Part shown: one piece after another, positions 22,590-34,232 of the stretch
Layout: each line of letters starts with the position of its first letter
Numbering within the stretch: position 1 is the first letter of the stretch
Source of the DNA: Calendula officinalis
Lineage: Eukaryota > Streptophyta > Magnoliopsida > Asterales > Asteraceae
Direction of reading: 5' to 3'
DNA: 64,000 nt
Assembly (NCBI GenBank): GCA_963853835.1
Contig: OY970825.1
Location: 24,242,835-24,306,834 of the forward strand
Notes under the pieces: model-generated
Database searches by the model: none
Told to the model about the DNA's origin: nothing
Seen by the model: only the letters and a program-made list of their open reading frames with translations
Translations under genes and position numbers: made by a program

Positions 22590-24523
22590 TGTAACACCTC
22601 AATTTTCAAAACATCTTTTAAAACATATTTTTAAATAAAAATATTACAAAGTCTAATATCCCAAAATACGCTTTAACAAAAACCTTTTAAAAGTTTATCA
22701 GAGTATTAAAACCGGTGTTACAATATAATATCATAACCATAGGATAAACGGGATTCACCTACGAGCTCCCGAGCAAAACAACACTAGGCCACTTCTACCG
22801 CGACCCTCTAATCCATCGATCTCGAACCTGAGTACATAGCCAAAAACAAAGTAGTACGTGAGACAAAATAGTCTCGTGAGATACATGGGTTTTCGACCCA
22901 TTCTCAAAAATAATAAAAGTCGTATTCATTACTTTTCTTTATTCATTTATTTCTTATTAACTCGTGATCTTATCATTTTTATACATATATACTAGTAAGC
23001 TAACCATAAGCTTACTCTCATCATAATTACATACTTGTAAGCTAACCTTTGCTTACACATACTTTATCACATACGCTACGGACCTCTCCGTAGCAACTCC
23101 CCCGATGTGGGTTATCTAGGTAAACTCCCCCGTTTCCGGGTTATCTATTGCTCCCCCGATTTTCGGGTTATCTATTTCTCCCCCGCTTTCCGGGTTATCT
23201 ATTTCTCGACACACTACCCTTGCGCAGGGTGGTACCGCCCCAAGTAGGTGTCACTAACTCCCCCAACTTGTGTGGGTTATCTGTGATCCGGATCCTTTTC
23301 TCAACACATAATGAATTCATCAAATACGGGTCTATGCCCAAATAATACATACTCAAACATAAATTAGAATACATCTATTCTAATTGTCATATTATTCTCA
23401 TTTCTTATTCAATTTCAATATTGACTTTACCAAGTCCTTTATTAAATAAAGCATGTTTATCATTTGTAAAAAAAATCATATACTTTAACTTCTCTTTGAC
23501 TAGAATACAAATCTATTTCTAGTCACTTTATATTAATTTCTCCTACCAATTCAATCACTACTTTTATTAGTATAATATACTAATCAATACTTGATACTCA
23601 AAATCATTGTTACGAGCTTTATTAATACATATTATTAATAAGCCAAATATCATACTTTCATAATCATTACTCTAGTCAAACATCATATTAATAAAGAATT
23701 ATTAATTACTTTTCATTATCATAATCTCTTTCAGAAATCATTAGTCATCTAGACATACTTAAATGGTCTATTACTTGCATTCTCTTATCCTTTAAATCAT
23801 ATCTTTATTAAAAACACTTATTAATAAAGACTCATAAAACATCATAGTTTTCAAAATCATTTGCTATGTACTCAGTAAAAGTCTCATGTACTCACCTTAG
23901 CCAAGCTAACTCCAAAACGTGTCTAACAACACGAATCCTCGCTTTCCAACTTGTGAAATGTCACCAATCTTTAGGTCTTCTTGACCTACCATCAATATCA
24001 TCACAATAACTAGTTATAATCCATAACTAATCACCAATCAATCCATATCTACAACCCTAACCACCAAGTTCATCCAACTTGGTGGAATCTCAAACCCTAG
24101 TTCAAGATTTCCATCAATAAACCGAAATCCAACTTGTACACATCGATTACAAGCTTACAATGAGTGTTCTACACCCATGTTTAGTCATCTTCCCCAAAGA
24201 TGACATGGTTGGTTCCCCAAACCACCATTTTTACCCAAACTAAGCTCACAATCAAGGTCGATGAGTAAGAAAATCAAGAATACTTACCCTTGATGTTTCA
24301 ATCCTTCAAGATGGTGAAGATCTAAGCTCTTGAGCTCCAAAAACGACCAAGAACACTCCCAAATCGGCTGCACTATGTGTGGGGTTGAATGAGAAATGAA
24401 ACCCTAGCTCACACACAAGATTATATATTCCAGACGCTCCTCGCGCCCCGCTCGCGCCCACCTCGCGCCGCGAGGTGACGCGGGTTCGCCTGCTGGTTGC
24501 CGCAATTTTCCAGATTTCGCGCC
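22590..24523 (-). repeat. 3' LTR of the Gypsy-like element, U3 end missing
   Basis: It matches the other LTR from the GTTACA end up to the GCAATTTTCCAGATTTCGCGCC region (boundary about 24523). Beyond this the roughly 310 bp that should complete U3 are replaced by a short duplication of CTGGTTCGCCTGCTGGTTGC and then unrelated sequence. This LTR also has a 10-bp insertion in the CTCGCGCC tract relative to the other. Confidence 0.8.
23098..23215 (-). repeat. LTR minisatellite, shorter allele (3' LTR)
   Basis: About four units of GGGTTATCTA-TTTCTCCCCC pattern, the reverse complement of the GTTAACCCGGAAA repeat in the solo LTR. A near-identical allele is at 27718-27830 in the 5' LTR. Confidence 0.8.
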
Positions 24524-26657
24524 TGCTGGTTCGCCTGCTGGTTGCCGCAATTTTAAACGAAAGTCAAAACCCAATTTTGACTAAAGTCAACAATCCACAA
24601 ATCTTGACCAATCTTGACTACTTATGCATAAAGTCAACCATAACTTGTTACAATAACGAACTCCTTACTAGTGAGACATCACTTCCAAAACTTTTTATTC
24701 CCGATTCCAATTTCTATACCCCCTTTCTCAATTGTTTCTCTTTTCCTCGATTTCTTATTTCTCAATCGATTCACAATTTCCATCTAGAGCATTACCGATC
24801 TCTATTACTTTTTAACTTTCATTCGAATGCTTATACTAATTATAATTTCCTCCAAACATCCTTATACCATACTTGTAATTCCCGATTACCGGCTTTAGAG
24901 CCTCAATCATATCGAATTGTGGCCTAACCACCCATTATACCCCTTTCACCACTCATTGGTTACTAACAAACTTTGCTTCCTAAAAGCATTCCTTTTTTAT
25001 AAGCCATGAACTTGTAGGCATCTCCTACACATACTTATACTTAAACACTACCCGCGTTTTCAACCCAAGTTCTCACTTGCCATAAAAATCATAACAATAA
25101 CTAGACATACGGTTCTGCATACGTCAGATACAAACATCATGTCCCTGATATAACAAATCATACTCTAACTATCTTATCGAGATGATCGGAAAGCCTCCAA
25201 TCCATCACGATTCCAAACTGTCACAATGATCGGAAAGCCTCCAATCCATAGTGACTCATCAAATCTCGTTAACCGGAAAGCCTCCGATCTAACAAGATCC
25301 CTACAATACCATTCTATCTTGCATACAATTCATGTATGCATCATTCACATAGCATCATGCCATCATTTTCTTTCATAACTAATCACATTCTCTATTCAAT
25401 TTACATTTCCCCAAATATCACATATTATTAACTTCCTCAAATCATATTCTTTTTATAGACCATTACTCCCACTTATCACTTTATACCACCTGGTATTCAC
25501 ATATTCATTTCTAGTGCTTTCCACCAATCTACTCATCTATCAATCATCTTTAGTCGATTCATTTTCCCATTATCAAAATTTCCAATCTTTCTTTCACTAC
25601 TTAGGTAACCACCATTACATTCAATTATCCACATTTTTACCGCATCACCCGGTTAACTCAAGTCAACCAATTGACTCCGATCCATAATCCAAGTATAAGC
25701 TATCACACTTTTTCTATGTCCTTTTCCCAATAATTAATTGTTACCCTTGACTTAACATACCATTTCTAGGATATTTTACCATTAATTATCCTTTTACCCT
25801 TAGCATCGAATCCATCATCCATGACACAAACTTTTGCTATGACCGATTTCCAACTTTTACTCAACCATATCCAATATCTAAGTTTGTCATTCCCAATACT
25901 TACTCTTTTCCACATATTTTCCATTTACGGTTTTGAAACTTCACTATATTTTACATCATTCTTTTCTTTACCGATATCATATGGTAATGCCACATCACTT
26001 ATCCTTATTCTCACAGAATGCTACAATTTTACTTTGAAACTCTTCCCTTCTATGGTTCCCCATCCAAAAATACAATTCTCGCTAACTCTTAGTACTTCCT
26101 TGTACTTCCACCCTTTCATTGAACACATTCACCTTTCCCGTGATTCACCTTTTGATATTCCATGATAGCATAATACTTTCTATCCTTACTACTTGTGTCG
26201 TTGCACACTGACTCGTTAAAATATAACATTCCTATTTACATAACGAACCGAGGAGATTATCCCCCTAGTACATATCCATATCAACGATTCTTCCAAATTT
26301 CTATAGGCCATTTCACTTAAGCACCAAACCGAATGACCACTGAACGAATAAACCCCAAACCACATAACATTAAACTATATAATTGAGGAACACTTACCAC
26401 ACTTTGCACTTTCCACATCAACATGAATCGACGAACTGTAAATGAATTTTCTTTCTTTGTTGACTCCAACCACCATCGAGCTTCCTCTTTTCTCCACTTG
26501 CTGATGATTCTTGGATCCTTTGATGAATCACTTCCTCCACATTCCTAACAAGAGACTCTATTAGCAACTCTTTCAACTACTCCTTCGAAACAAAACTTCC
26601 ACCGTTGGTCTACTCGTGAACTCCTTCCCCGACATCTTGTATCATACTCTCTTTTTC
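24524..26657 (-). other. Noncoding interior of the Gypsy-like element
   Basis: No protease, reverse transcriptase, RNase H or integrase signature was found on either strand. The plus-strand frames at 24475-24927 and 25821-26165 have no domain and lie antisense to the element. Large internal deletions or replacement of pol are inferred. Confidence 0.6.
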
Positions 26658-26851
26658 AATGCTTCGAACATCGCATTCCACCGTGACAACGCATCACCCA
26701 TCAGAAGACGAGCCGTAGAAGTCACCACATCTCCCTACTAACACTTGCTACTCCTTAGCACTTGCTCAGTTTCACGAACCCACCGAATCACGACCTCCGG
26801 TTCGGTACTTCCCAAATTCACATCCAGCTTACACGCCATCAATGTCTTGAA
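26658..26851 (-). pseudogene. Degenerate gag fragment of the Gypsy-like element
   Basis: One minus-strand frame, with two stops in the middle, reads FKTLMACK, then EPEVVIRWVRETEQVL and finally ARLLMGDALSRWNAMFEAL. This fits the retrotransposon gag domain of plant Gypsy elements (an RWxxxxE segment and a GxALxxWN segment). Only this core is readable. The remaining interior up to 24.5 kb has no coding trace I can recognise, apart from a duplicated GGATTGGAGGCTTTCCGATC phrase near 25200. Confidence 0.6.
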
Positions 26852-27196
26852 CGATCATCGTCCCCTTTCTTCCGATTTGAAATCACTCCCATCATCACCC
26901 AACATGACGAAACTCAATTATGATTTCTTTTTCTTGTCTTAGAGGAGCTTGTCCTCTCCTCGAGTTCACCCTTTTGTTATACCAATAGTCTCACAATCAC
27001 AATTCAAACGATGACTTAACAATCAAATAAAACACATATATATCAGATCATGCCATTTCTCTTAGGGATCGACCCTATCACACTCGCACTTACGGCCTCA
27101 ACCAACTAATCATGGACATCCTATGGAAACATATGGTCCTACTTAGCATAGCTTAAGACTAGGAAGGTCAAACCTACCTAATTCACTTAAACTATA

Positions 27197-27208
27197 GCTC
27201 TGATACCA
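27197..27208 (-). other. Primer-binding site (initiator-Met tRNA type)
   Basis: On the minus strand TGGTATCAGAGC begins 3 nt after the 5' LTR end. It is the usual plant retrotransposon binding site complementary to the 3' end of initiator methionine tRNA. This fixes the orientation of the element. Confidence 0.85.
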
Positions 27209-27211
27209 AGT

Positions 27212-29452
27212 TGTAACACCTCAATTTTCAAAACATCTTTTAAAACATATTTTTAAATAAAAATATTACAAAGTCTAATATCCCAAAATACGCTTTAACA
27301 AAAACCTTTTAAAAGTTTATCAGAGTATTAAAACCGGTGTTACAATATAATATCATAACCATAGGATAAACGGGATCTACCTACGAGCTCCCGAGCAAAA
27401 CAACACTAGGCCACTTCTACCGCGACCCTCTAATCCATCGATCTCGAACCTGAGTACATAGCCAAAAACAAAGTAGTACGTGAGACAAAATAGTCTCGTG
27501 AGATACATGGGTTTTCGACCCATTCTCAAAAATAATAAAAGTCGTATTCATTACTTTTCTTTATTCATTTATTTCTTATTAACTCGTGATCTTATCATTT
27601 TTATACATATATACTAGTAAGCTAACCATAAGCTTACTCTCATCATAATTACATACTTGTAAGCTAACCTTTGCTTACACATACTTTATCACATACGCTA
27701 CGGACCTCTCCGTAGCAACTCCCCCGATGTGGGTTATCTAGGTAAACTCCCCCGTTTCCGGGTTATCTATTGCTCCCCCGATTTCCGGGTTATCTATTTC
27801 TCCCCCGCTTTCCGGGTTATCTATTTCTCGACACACTACCCTTGCGCAGGGTGGTACCGCCCCAAGTAGGTGTCACTAACTCCCCCAACTTGTGTGGGTT
27901 ATCTGTGATCCGGATCCTTTTCTCAACACATAATGAATTCATCAAATACGGGTCTATGCCCAAATAATACATACTCAAACATAAATTAGAATACATCTAT
28001 TCTAATTGTCATATTATTCTCATTTCTTATTCAATTTCAATATTGACTTTACCAAGTCCTTTATTAAATAAAGCATGTTTATCATTTGTAAAAAAAAATC
28101 ATATACTTTAACTTCTCTTTGACTAGAATACAAATCTATTTCTACTCACTTTATATTAATTTCTCCTACCAATTCAATCACTACTTTTATTAGTATAATA
28201 TACTAATCAATACTTGATACTCAAAATCATTGTTACGAGCTTTATTAATACATATTATTAATAAGCCAAATATCATACTTTCATAATCATTACTCTAGTC
28301 AAACATCATATTAATAAAGCATTATTAATTACTTTTCATTATCATAATCTCTTTCAGAAATCATTAGTCATCTAGACATACTTAAATGGTCTATTACTTG
28401 CATTCTCTTATCCTTTAAATCATATCTTTATTAAAAACACTTATTAATAAAGACTCATAAAACATCATAGTTTTCAAAATCATTTGCTATGTACTCAGTA
28501 AAAGTCTCATGTACTCACCTTAGCCAAGCTAACTCCAAAACGTGTCTAACAACACGAATCCTCGCTTCCCAACTTGTGAAATGTCACCAATCTTTAGGTC
28601 TTCTTGACCTACCATCAATATCATCACAATAACTAGTTATAATCCATAACTAATCACCAATCAATCCATATCTACAACCCTAACCACCAAGTTCATCCAA
28701 CTTGGTGGAATCTCAAACCCTAGTTCAAGATTTCCATCAATAAACCGAAATCCAACTTGTACACATCGATTACAAGCTTACAATGAGTGTTCTACACCCA
28801 TGTTTAGTCATCTTCCCCAAAGATGACATGGTTGGTTCCCCAAACCACCATTTTTACCCAAACTAAGCTCACAATCAAGGTAGATGAGTAAGAAAATCAA
28901 GAATACTTACCCTTGATGTTTCAATCCTTCAAGATGGTGAAGATCTAAGCTCTTGAGCTCCAAAAACGACCAAGAACACTCCCAAATCGGCTGCACTATG
29001 TGTGGGGTTGAATGAGAAATGAAACCCTAGCTCACACACAAGATTATATATTCCAGACGCTCCTCGCGCCCACTTCGCGCCGCGAGGTGACGCGGGATCG
29101 CCTGCTGGTTGCCGCAATTTTCCAGATTTCGCGCCAGGCTCGCGCCTGGCTCGCGCCGCGACCTCAACGCGAGGTCAACGCGAAGTCAACGCGAGACCTT
29201 CGCGTTTGGCCGTTGAACTTGCTGTTTGAACTCGCGACTGTCTCGCGCCTGCCTCGCGTCGCGAGGTCTGTCCGGGTCAGTTTCTTGCCTTTTAAACTTG
29301 TTTCCATCCACGCCTTGACCCATACTTGGTTACCCCAAGTCCCAAACATCCAAACACTCGATAAAACACAACGGAGACTCGATTAAATATTTTCCCACCT
29401 TTATTCCTCAATATTTCCATTTAATATATTAACCGAAATTCCGGTCGTTACA
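27212..29452 (-). repeat. 5' LTR of the Gypsy-like element
   Basis: In element sense it runs TGTAACGACCGG to GAGGTGTTACA (2241 bp). The U3 part (29050-29280) contains a CpG-dense patch of CGCGAGG/CCTCGCG words. A TATA-like ATATATAATC lies near 29045. The CCCGGAAA/GGGGGAG minisatellite lies at 27718-27830. Confidence 0.85.
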
Positions 29453-29457
29453 TGCGA

Positions 29458-30478
29458 CGTGATTCTACCGACGCCGAAGAGAAGTCCCCGTGCCAATGGT
29501 TGATGTGCTTGACGCTGTCGACGTCTCACATTCACGTGGTTAGCAGCGTCCTTATACCTAGAAATTTTTCTGAACTTTATTATATATTTTATAAAAAGAA
29601 TTTGCTAATCATAACCTTTTAGATAAGTCTTTACAAAATTAGATTGCTTTCGTATCTTAAATAAAATAAAAGAATTATAAAAATATAAGTAATTTATATT
29701 GTAGAAATATACTACTTAAAACAACGTACAAAAAAAGTATGATGTGAAAATATAATATGATCACAGGACTGTGTTCTAAATAATTCACTTTTAAAATATA
29801 ATTATAACGGACAAATCTTAATTATTAGATAAAAAAATCTCTTGATCACATCCATCATCAAATTACATGCAATCCGCCGGCCACTGCCGCCTCCGAACAC
29901 CGCCGGCCGTCACCGCCTCCGACCGCCGCAATCACATGTAATTCGATACACAATCAGATGTGACTGAAAGCAGCCCGACGGTGGTGAGGGGTTGCTAATG
30001 GTGAAGATGGTGGCCAGCAGATGTTGGTAGTGGTGGTCGGTGGTGTTGAATCACACGTGATTTCAACACATGCGGCGGCGGCGGCGGTGGTGGTGCGCAA
30101 TCACATGTAATTTATTACATATGGGGAGGTGGTGGTGTTGATGTATTGAATTACATGTGATGGTGATCATAGTGATGATAGATTTGAGAATTGATTAATC
30201 AAAGAATTGAGATTTGTTTTTTAAAACTACAAAAAAATCAACTAGCTTGAATATTTTTGTATGATCATAATCTATAAATATTATTTTCTGTTGCACTAAA
30301 ATTATCTAATATTTGGTACATTAGAAATGTTCTGGCAAATTAAGCCTACAATACAAGTACTTAAATGTTATCTGATTTTTTCCTTTCTGAGTACGCGTAC
30401 ATTTTAAAACGGTATGTGGTTTGTAAATGAGTCATTCTAGCTAAAATAGCGAGTCACAAAAAACTACTAATATCATCT
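29458..30478. other. Intergenic stretch with a small CACATGTAATT palindrome cluster
   Basis: Between 29875 and 30165 there are variants of the palindrome seen at 4.5-7.9 kb: ATCACATGTAATT (29930 and 30090), AATCAGATGTGAC (29953), AATCACACGTGATT (30050) and AATTACATGTGAT (30150). They are interspersed with GC-rich CGCCGGCC and GGCGGCGG stretches. No coding sequence or paired termini were identified. The rest is AT-rich. Confidence 0.5.
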
Positions 30479-30558
30479 CACGTGGGAGTGGTTATCCTTT
30501 AACCATGGTTAAAGAACTGCCCCCCACCATAACCACTATCTCCCAGCGGTTTATATAC
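30479..30558 (+). promoter_or_regulatory. Promoter of the CCCH zinc-finger gene
   Basis: A CACGTG G-box lies at 30479-30484 and an 18-bp perfect palindrome CTTTAACCATGGTTAAAG at 30497-30514. A TATA box (TTTATATA, 30550-30557) is about 75 bp before the ATG. The spacing is consistent with a short leader starting near 30585. The palindrome contains two inverted GGTTAA (GT-element-like) half sites. These are sequence matches and binding is not shown. Confidence 0.6.
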
Positions 30559-30631
30559 GGAGGAGTGTAGAAACTGGAAAACCATACAAACCTACAAAAT
30601 AAACACACACAAATATTCAACAACAAAAAAA

Positions 30632-31705
30632 ATGGTCGAAGATGAAACTCACCATGGTATGATGGTCCACGTTCCGCCATGGACCCTCATCGACGATCCG
30701 GTCGCCGGAATCTCACCTTTCTCTCCCCGCAGCCCCAATGCCACCACCATCAACAGCCTCGCTTCCTTTGAAGACTACGCTTACTTCCTCCGCAACGACG
30801 CCGCTCTCCGCCGCTACCTTGAAGATGATCTCGACGCCGACGGTTGTACGGATTTTGACATCACGTCGGAAGCGTATGCGTGTGATAGCTTCCGGATGTA
30901 TGAGTTTAAGGTACGTAAGTGCGCACGTGCCCGGTCACATGACTGGACCGACTGTCCGTACGCTCACCCTGGAGAGAAGGCTCGCCGCCGTGATCCGAGA
31001 AAATATAGCTACTCCGGCACTGCGTGCCCGGAGTTCCGTAAAGGTAACTGTAAGAAAGGCGACGGTTGTGAGTTTTCTCATGGTGTTTTTGAGTGTTGGC
31101 TACACCCTCACCGGTACCGTACTCAGCCGTGTAAGGACGGAGTTAACTGCCGCCGGCGTGTTTGTTTCTTCGCTCACACGCCGGAGCAACTTCGTGTGTT
31201 GAGCCCACATGCTGATTCGTACGATGGCTCGTCGGTGAAAGGGTTTACGTCGTTCTTTTCTTCCCCGTCGGACACATCCACTCCGCCGTTCGAGTCGCCG
31301 CCGTTGTCCCCGATGGAGAGTTCCCTCAGCCGGTCGCTTGGGTCGGCGACGGTGAGCGATATGTTGTCATCTCTCCGGCGTTTACAGCTTAACAAAACCC
31401 CATCTATGGGAAGCTCATGGAGCCAGCAAATGGGTCGGGCCGTTCCTTCTCCCCGGTCGGGGTTTTACAGCCTGCCATCTACTCCCACCCGACCCGTGAC
31501 CCGACCCGGTCTAGGGTTTTCCGAGATCTGGGAAGAAGGGGCATTAGAGGAGGAACCTGTCATGGAAAGAGTTGAGTCGGGTCGAGATTTGAGGGCTAAA
31601 ATGTTTGCAAAATTGAGCAAGGAGAATCATTTGGGTCAGGTTGACCCGGATCCGGGAGATGGTTCAAACCCGGATGTTGGGTGGATCTCGGAGCTTGTGA
31701 AATGA
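30632..31705 (+). CDS. Tandem CCCH zinc-finger protein (RR-TZF family)
   Basis: The 357-residue intronless protein has the plant arginine-rich tandem zinc-finger architecture. An N-terminal region has an FEDYAYFLRNDAALRRYLEDD segment (about 46-66). The RR region has C97, H103, C108 and H112 followed by GEKARRRDPRKY. Zinc finger 1 is C132-X7-C140-X5-C146-X3-H150. After a 16-residue linker, zinc finger 2 is C167-X5-C173-X4-C178-X3-H182. A serine/proline-rich middle follows, with a conserved C-terminal block (RVESGRDLRAKMF, about 318-330). All zinc ligands are present. Family members bind AU-rich mRNA, shuttle between nucleus and cytoplasmic granules, and act in ABA, GA, sugar and stress responses. 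The lack of ankyrin repeats and the length match the AtTZF1-3 type. The start is set by the only upstream ATG in frame, in an AAAAAATGG context. The coding sequence is GC-rich compared with its surroundings. The exact orthologue is not determined. Confidence 0.95.
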   Translation: MVEDETHHGMMVHVPPWTLIDDPVAGISPFSPRSPNATTINSLASFEDYAYFLRNDAALRRYLEDDLDADGCTDFDITSEAYACDSFRMYEFKVRKCARARSHDWTDCPYAHPGEKARRRDPRKYSYSGTACPEFRKGNCKKGDGCEFSHGVFECWLHPHRYRTQPCKDGVNCRRRVCFFAHTPEQLRVLSPHADSYDGSSVKGFTSFFSSPSDTSTPPFESPPLSPMESSLSRSLGSATVSDMLSSLRRLQLNKTPSMGSSWSQQMGRAVPSPRSGFYSLPSTPTRPVTRPGLGFSEIWEEGALEEEPVMERVESGRDLRAKMFAKLSKENHLGQVDPDPGDGSNPDVGWISELVK

Positions 31706-34019
31706 ATGGTATCCACTATCCGGAACGCGCTAATTCTTTCTAAGTATTAAATTTTAATTACGGATTAAACGGTTAATTAGTGGTATTTAATTAGGATAAA
31801 TTTGGTCATATAATATGTTTCAGGTGATGATAGAAGGGCCATTTTGTCATTTGTACATAGAAGGTTATGAAGTGGTTGAAAGTGTAAGAAGTGTATTTTG
31901 TGGGGGTGACTCCTGAAGAAACGAGGGAGTACAGGGGGTAAAGTGTAAGAATTGTATTCTGCAGGGTGACTCTGGGTGGAAGGAAATGGGGTGGAATTAT
32001 TTATCTTTTTATTATTAAAAATGATTTTGATGTTAATGGGTGAGAAATGTAATTGTGGGGAATGATGTCCTCATCCCCATGAACTAACCCTTTATTGTTG
32101 TAATACTAATGTCATTGTGTAATTGTTTTTCTTTGTTTTATTTATTGATAAATTTACACATCTTGCATGCACATAATAACAATCAAGAAAATGTAACAAT
32201 ATAGGTTTGTACTTCTTAGACCCACATAAACAATAGGTTTTCACCAACGCTTTAGTAGTTAGATAGCGAGAAATTGTTGGTTAGATTAGATGGTGATATA
32301 ATATTGATGTGGTAATATTGATGAGTTAGAACTTAGATATGTGCTAAATGTTAACACATTGTTCGTCTTAATTAAACAAGGTATGTTCCAAGATTAAAAC
32401 TTCTAATAGAAGATAATTTGGTCAAGAATCATGCGACACTTCTTCCAAGTGTCTTATTGTCCAAGAATCATGTCCAACAAGGAACATTTCGTTAATATTC
32501 GTTTGAATATGTATGCACAATCTGTTTAACTGGTGTCAAGAATATGTTAAAGAACATCGATTTCCTGTGAAATATATTGTGATGATATTGACACAAGTAA
32601 AGCGTAGATGATATCCTGTAGCATGCCAGTCTAATGGATCATGCACCTAGCATTAATGTATATATCAATAGGCCACTAAGGGTAGTTTTGGGATTTTTCT
32701 TCAAAATGTCTTGGGTTCAAGCCTTGTTGGAGGTAAAAATTGGAGATTAAAAGGTGGCGGGTTCGAGGTAAGGCGTACTGCCCCTTGTGGATATCACTGT
32801 CTAGGCTCGAACTATTAAGTTACTAACTTCCCTTTGAAAAAAAGAACTATTTTGCCCAAGATTTTAAAAATTTATTAGTGGTGAGTTCTTGATTATTGTG
32901 TTAATTAGAATCTAAAGTTAGCTTAGAGATAGAAAGATCGTGGTAAGTTTCTGATATAAAGGGTGATTTTCACTTTTAATGTATATACCATATTAAATGT
33001 TTAATAGACTTATACAGTTAGTTATAAAATATGTATTGTGTGGTATAATCATTAAAAGTTTTGGTACTAAAATCAATTTTTTCCTGATATACACAATATT
33101 ATTTTATTAAGTGAATCTCATCAATTTTGTTAAATGGAAACTTTATTTTGGATAAAAATTTAAAGGAAAATGAGAACTATATAATATGATGTAGACCACT
33201 TCCAATAGTGGTACCAGTTGACACTTTAGTTTTTGTCAAATGTGCGTCACATCAGCCAAACTTCTACGGAAATTCACTAACATACTCATGCCAACAATAC
33301 TCGTTTTCTTCAGTTTTTTAGGACAAATATCTTACACCCTATTATAATACATTGAGCCACCTTCACTTGTCGCCTCTCTTCCTCCGACCGACTTGTTCAA
33401 CCAACGAGTTGCAGGCGATCTGTGGTGCCAAGGGTGATGCTCCAACCGACGCCTTCACCTTATGCCGTTAGCACCGTTCTAATAAGTATTTATTAGTAAG
33501 AAATCTATAAGAAGGGTCTTAGACATCACTGATATGATATTATGATAATTATATATAAGTTATATAAAGTAAGATTAAGATGTAAATAATTATATATCTG
33601 CTTGAAAGTAGAGACGCTACATCAAATAATCAAAAGATTTAGCGATATTGATTATTTGGTATTAGGTTAAGGCAATTAAACTCCCCAAAACGACAAATTT
33701 CTTGGCAGAGCATCACAACTTTTCGCAAGAACACCACCTCTCTTGCACTAAACAGTAGGCCTTTACTTTGCAAGAACCGAGCTCAGCATAAACATTTACA
33801 CGTACACTCTATTTGCGAAGAATATATTCCAACAACTTATAGGGTGGAACGTTTCTTTTGGTGCCTTGGGAAATCTTGTGTTTGATAGAGGTTTTTTTTC
33901 TCTTTGGATTTTGATTCCTTTGTTTAACCACCATCATACCGAAAATATATATAGCATCCAATCATCAAATAGTTATGTGATTATTTCCTTTACTTCATAA
34001 TCTAATTCCATAGTTTTAC
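31706..34019. other. 3' flank of the CCCH gene and repeat-poor intergenic DNA
   Basis: The 3' untranslated region probably ends within about 450 bp of the stop, but I see no unique polyadenylation signal. Around 32660-32830 a GGGTTCAAGCC motif and a second GGGTTCGAGG resemble a tRNA-type B box, so a SINE remnant is possible. No coding region is supported. Confidence 0.4.
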
Positions 34020-34023
34020 TATA

Positions 34024-34232
34024 GCCCTTTGGTAAGTCTTTCTTAGTGATCATGTTAAGAGGCAATCTCTTAATTAGGAAAATTCAGAGTGTTCAGAAAG
34101 CTCTTTTAATCGCTCTGAGTCAAAATGGAATATCATTTCCTCTTAATAGAATAGATTATATAGAAATTCCGAATCATTCATTTATCTATATCATTTAGAT
34201 ACTAGTTTCTATAGATATTATCAAACAATACA
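34024..34232. mobile_element. Degenerate relative of the MITE at 11615-11828
   Basis: CCCTTTGGTAAG at the left, AAGAGGCAATCTCTTAAT and TTCAGAGTGTTC inside, and a TTATCAAACAATAC right end parallel the TTTGGTAAG, CTCTTAATC, TTCAGAGTGTTT and TACTAAACAACACC of the MITE at 11.6 kb. The ends are too diverged to define a target duplication. Confidence 0.5.

Larger units (their letters stand above)
22590..29452 (-). mobile_element. Gypsy-like LTR retrotransposon, internally degenerate
   Basis: Two nearly identical LTRs in the same orientation flank a 2.7 kb interior. On the minus strand the order is 5' LTR (29452-27212), a primer-binding site TGGTATCAGAGC, a degenerate gag, noncoding sequence, and the 3' LTR (24523-22590). 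TGCGA flanks the element (22583-22587 and 29453-29457), with two extra bases between the left copy and the LTR end. By eye the LTRs differ at fewer than ten positions over about 1.9 kb, which indicates a recent insertion, yet pol is missing. It is the same family as the solo LTR at 14475-17061. Confidence 0.85.

Noticed and set aside
23148..23345. 65-residue frame repeated almost exactly at 27770-27967
   Set aside because: It is LTR minisatellite sequence duplicated with the LTRs, not a gene pair.
24475..26165. Plus-strand frames inside the Gypsy-like element
   Set aside because: Antisense to the element and without recognisable domains.
28929..29386. Arg/Ala-rich frames in the CpG-dense part of the LTR
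   Set aside because: A result of CGCG-rich repeat composition.
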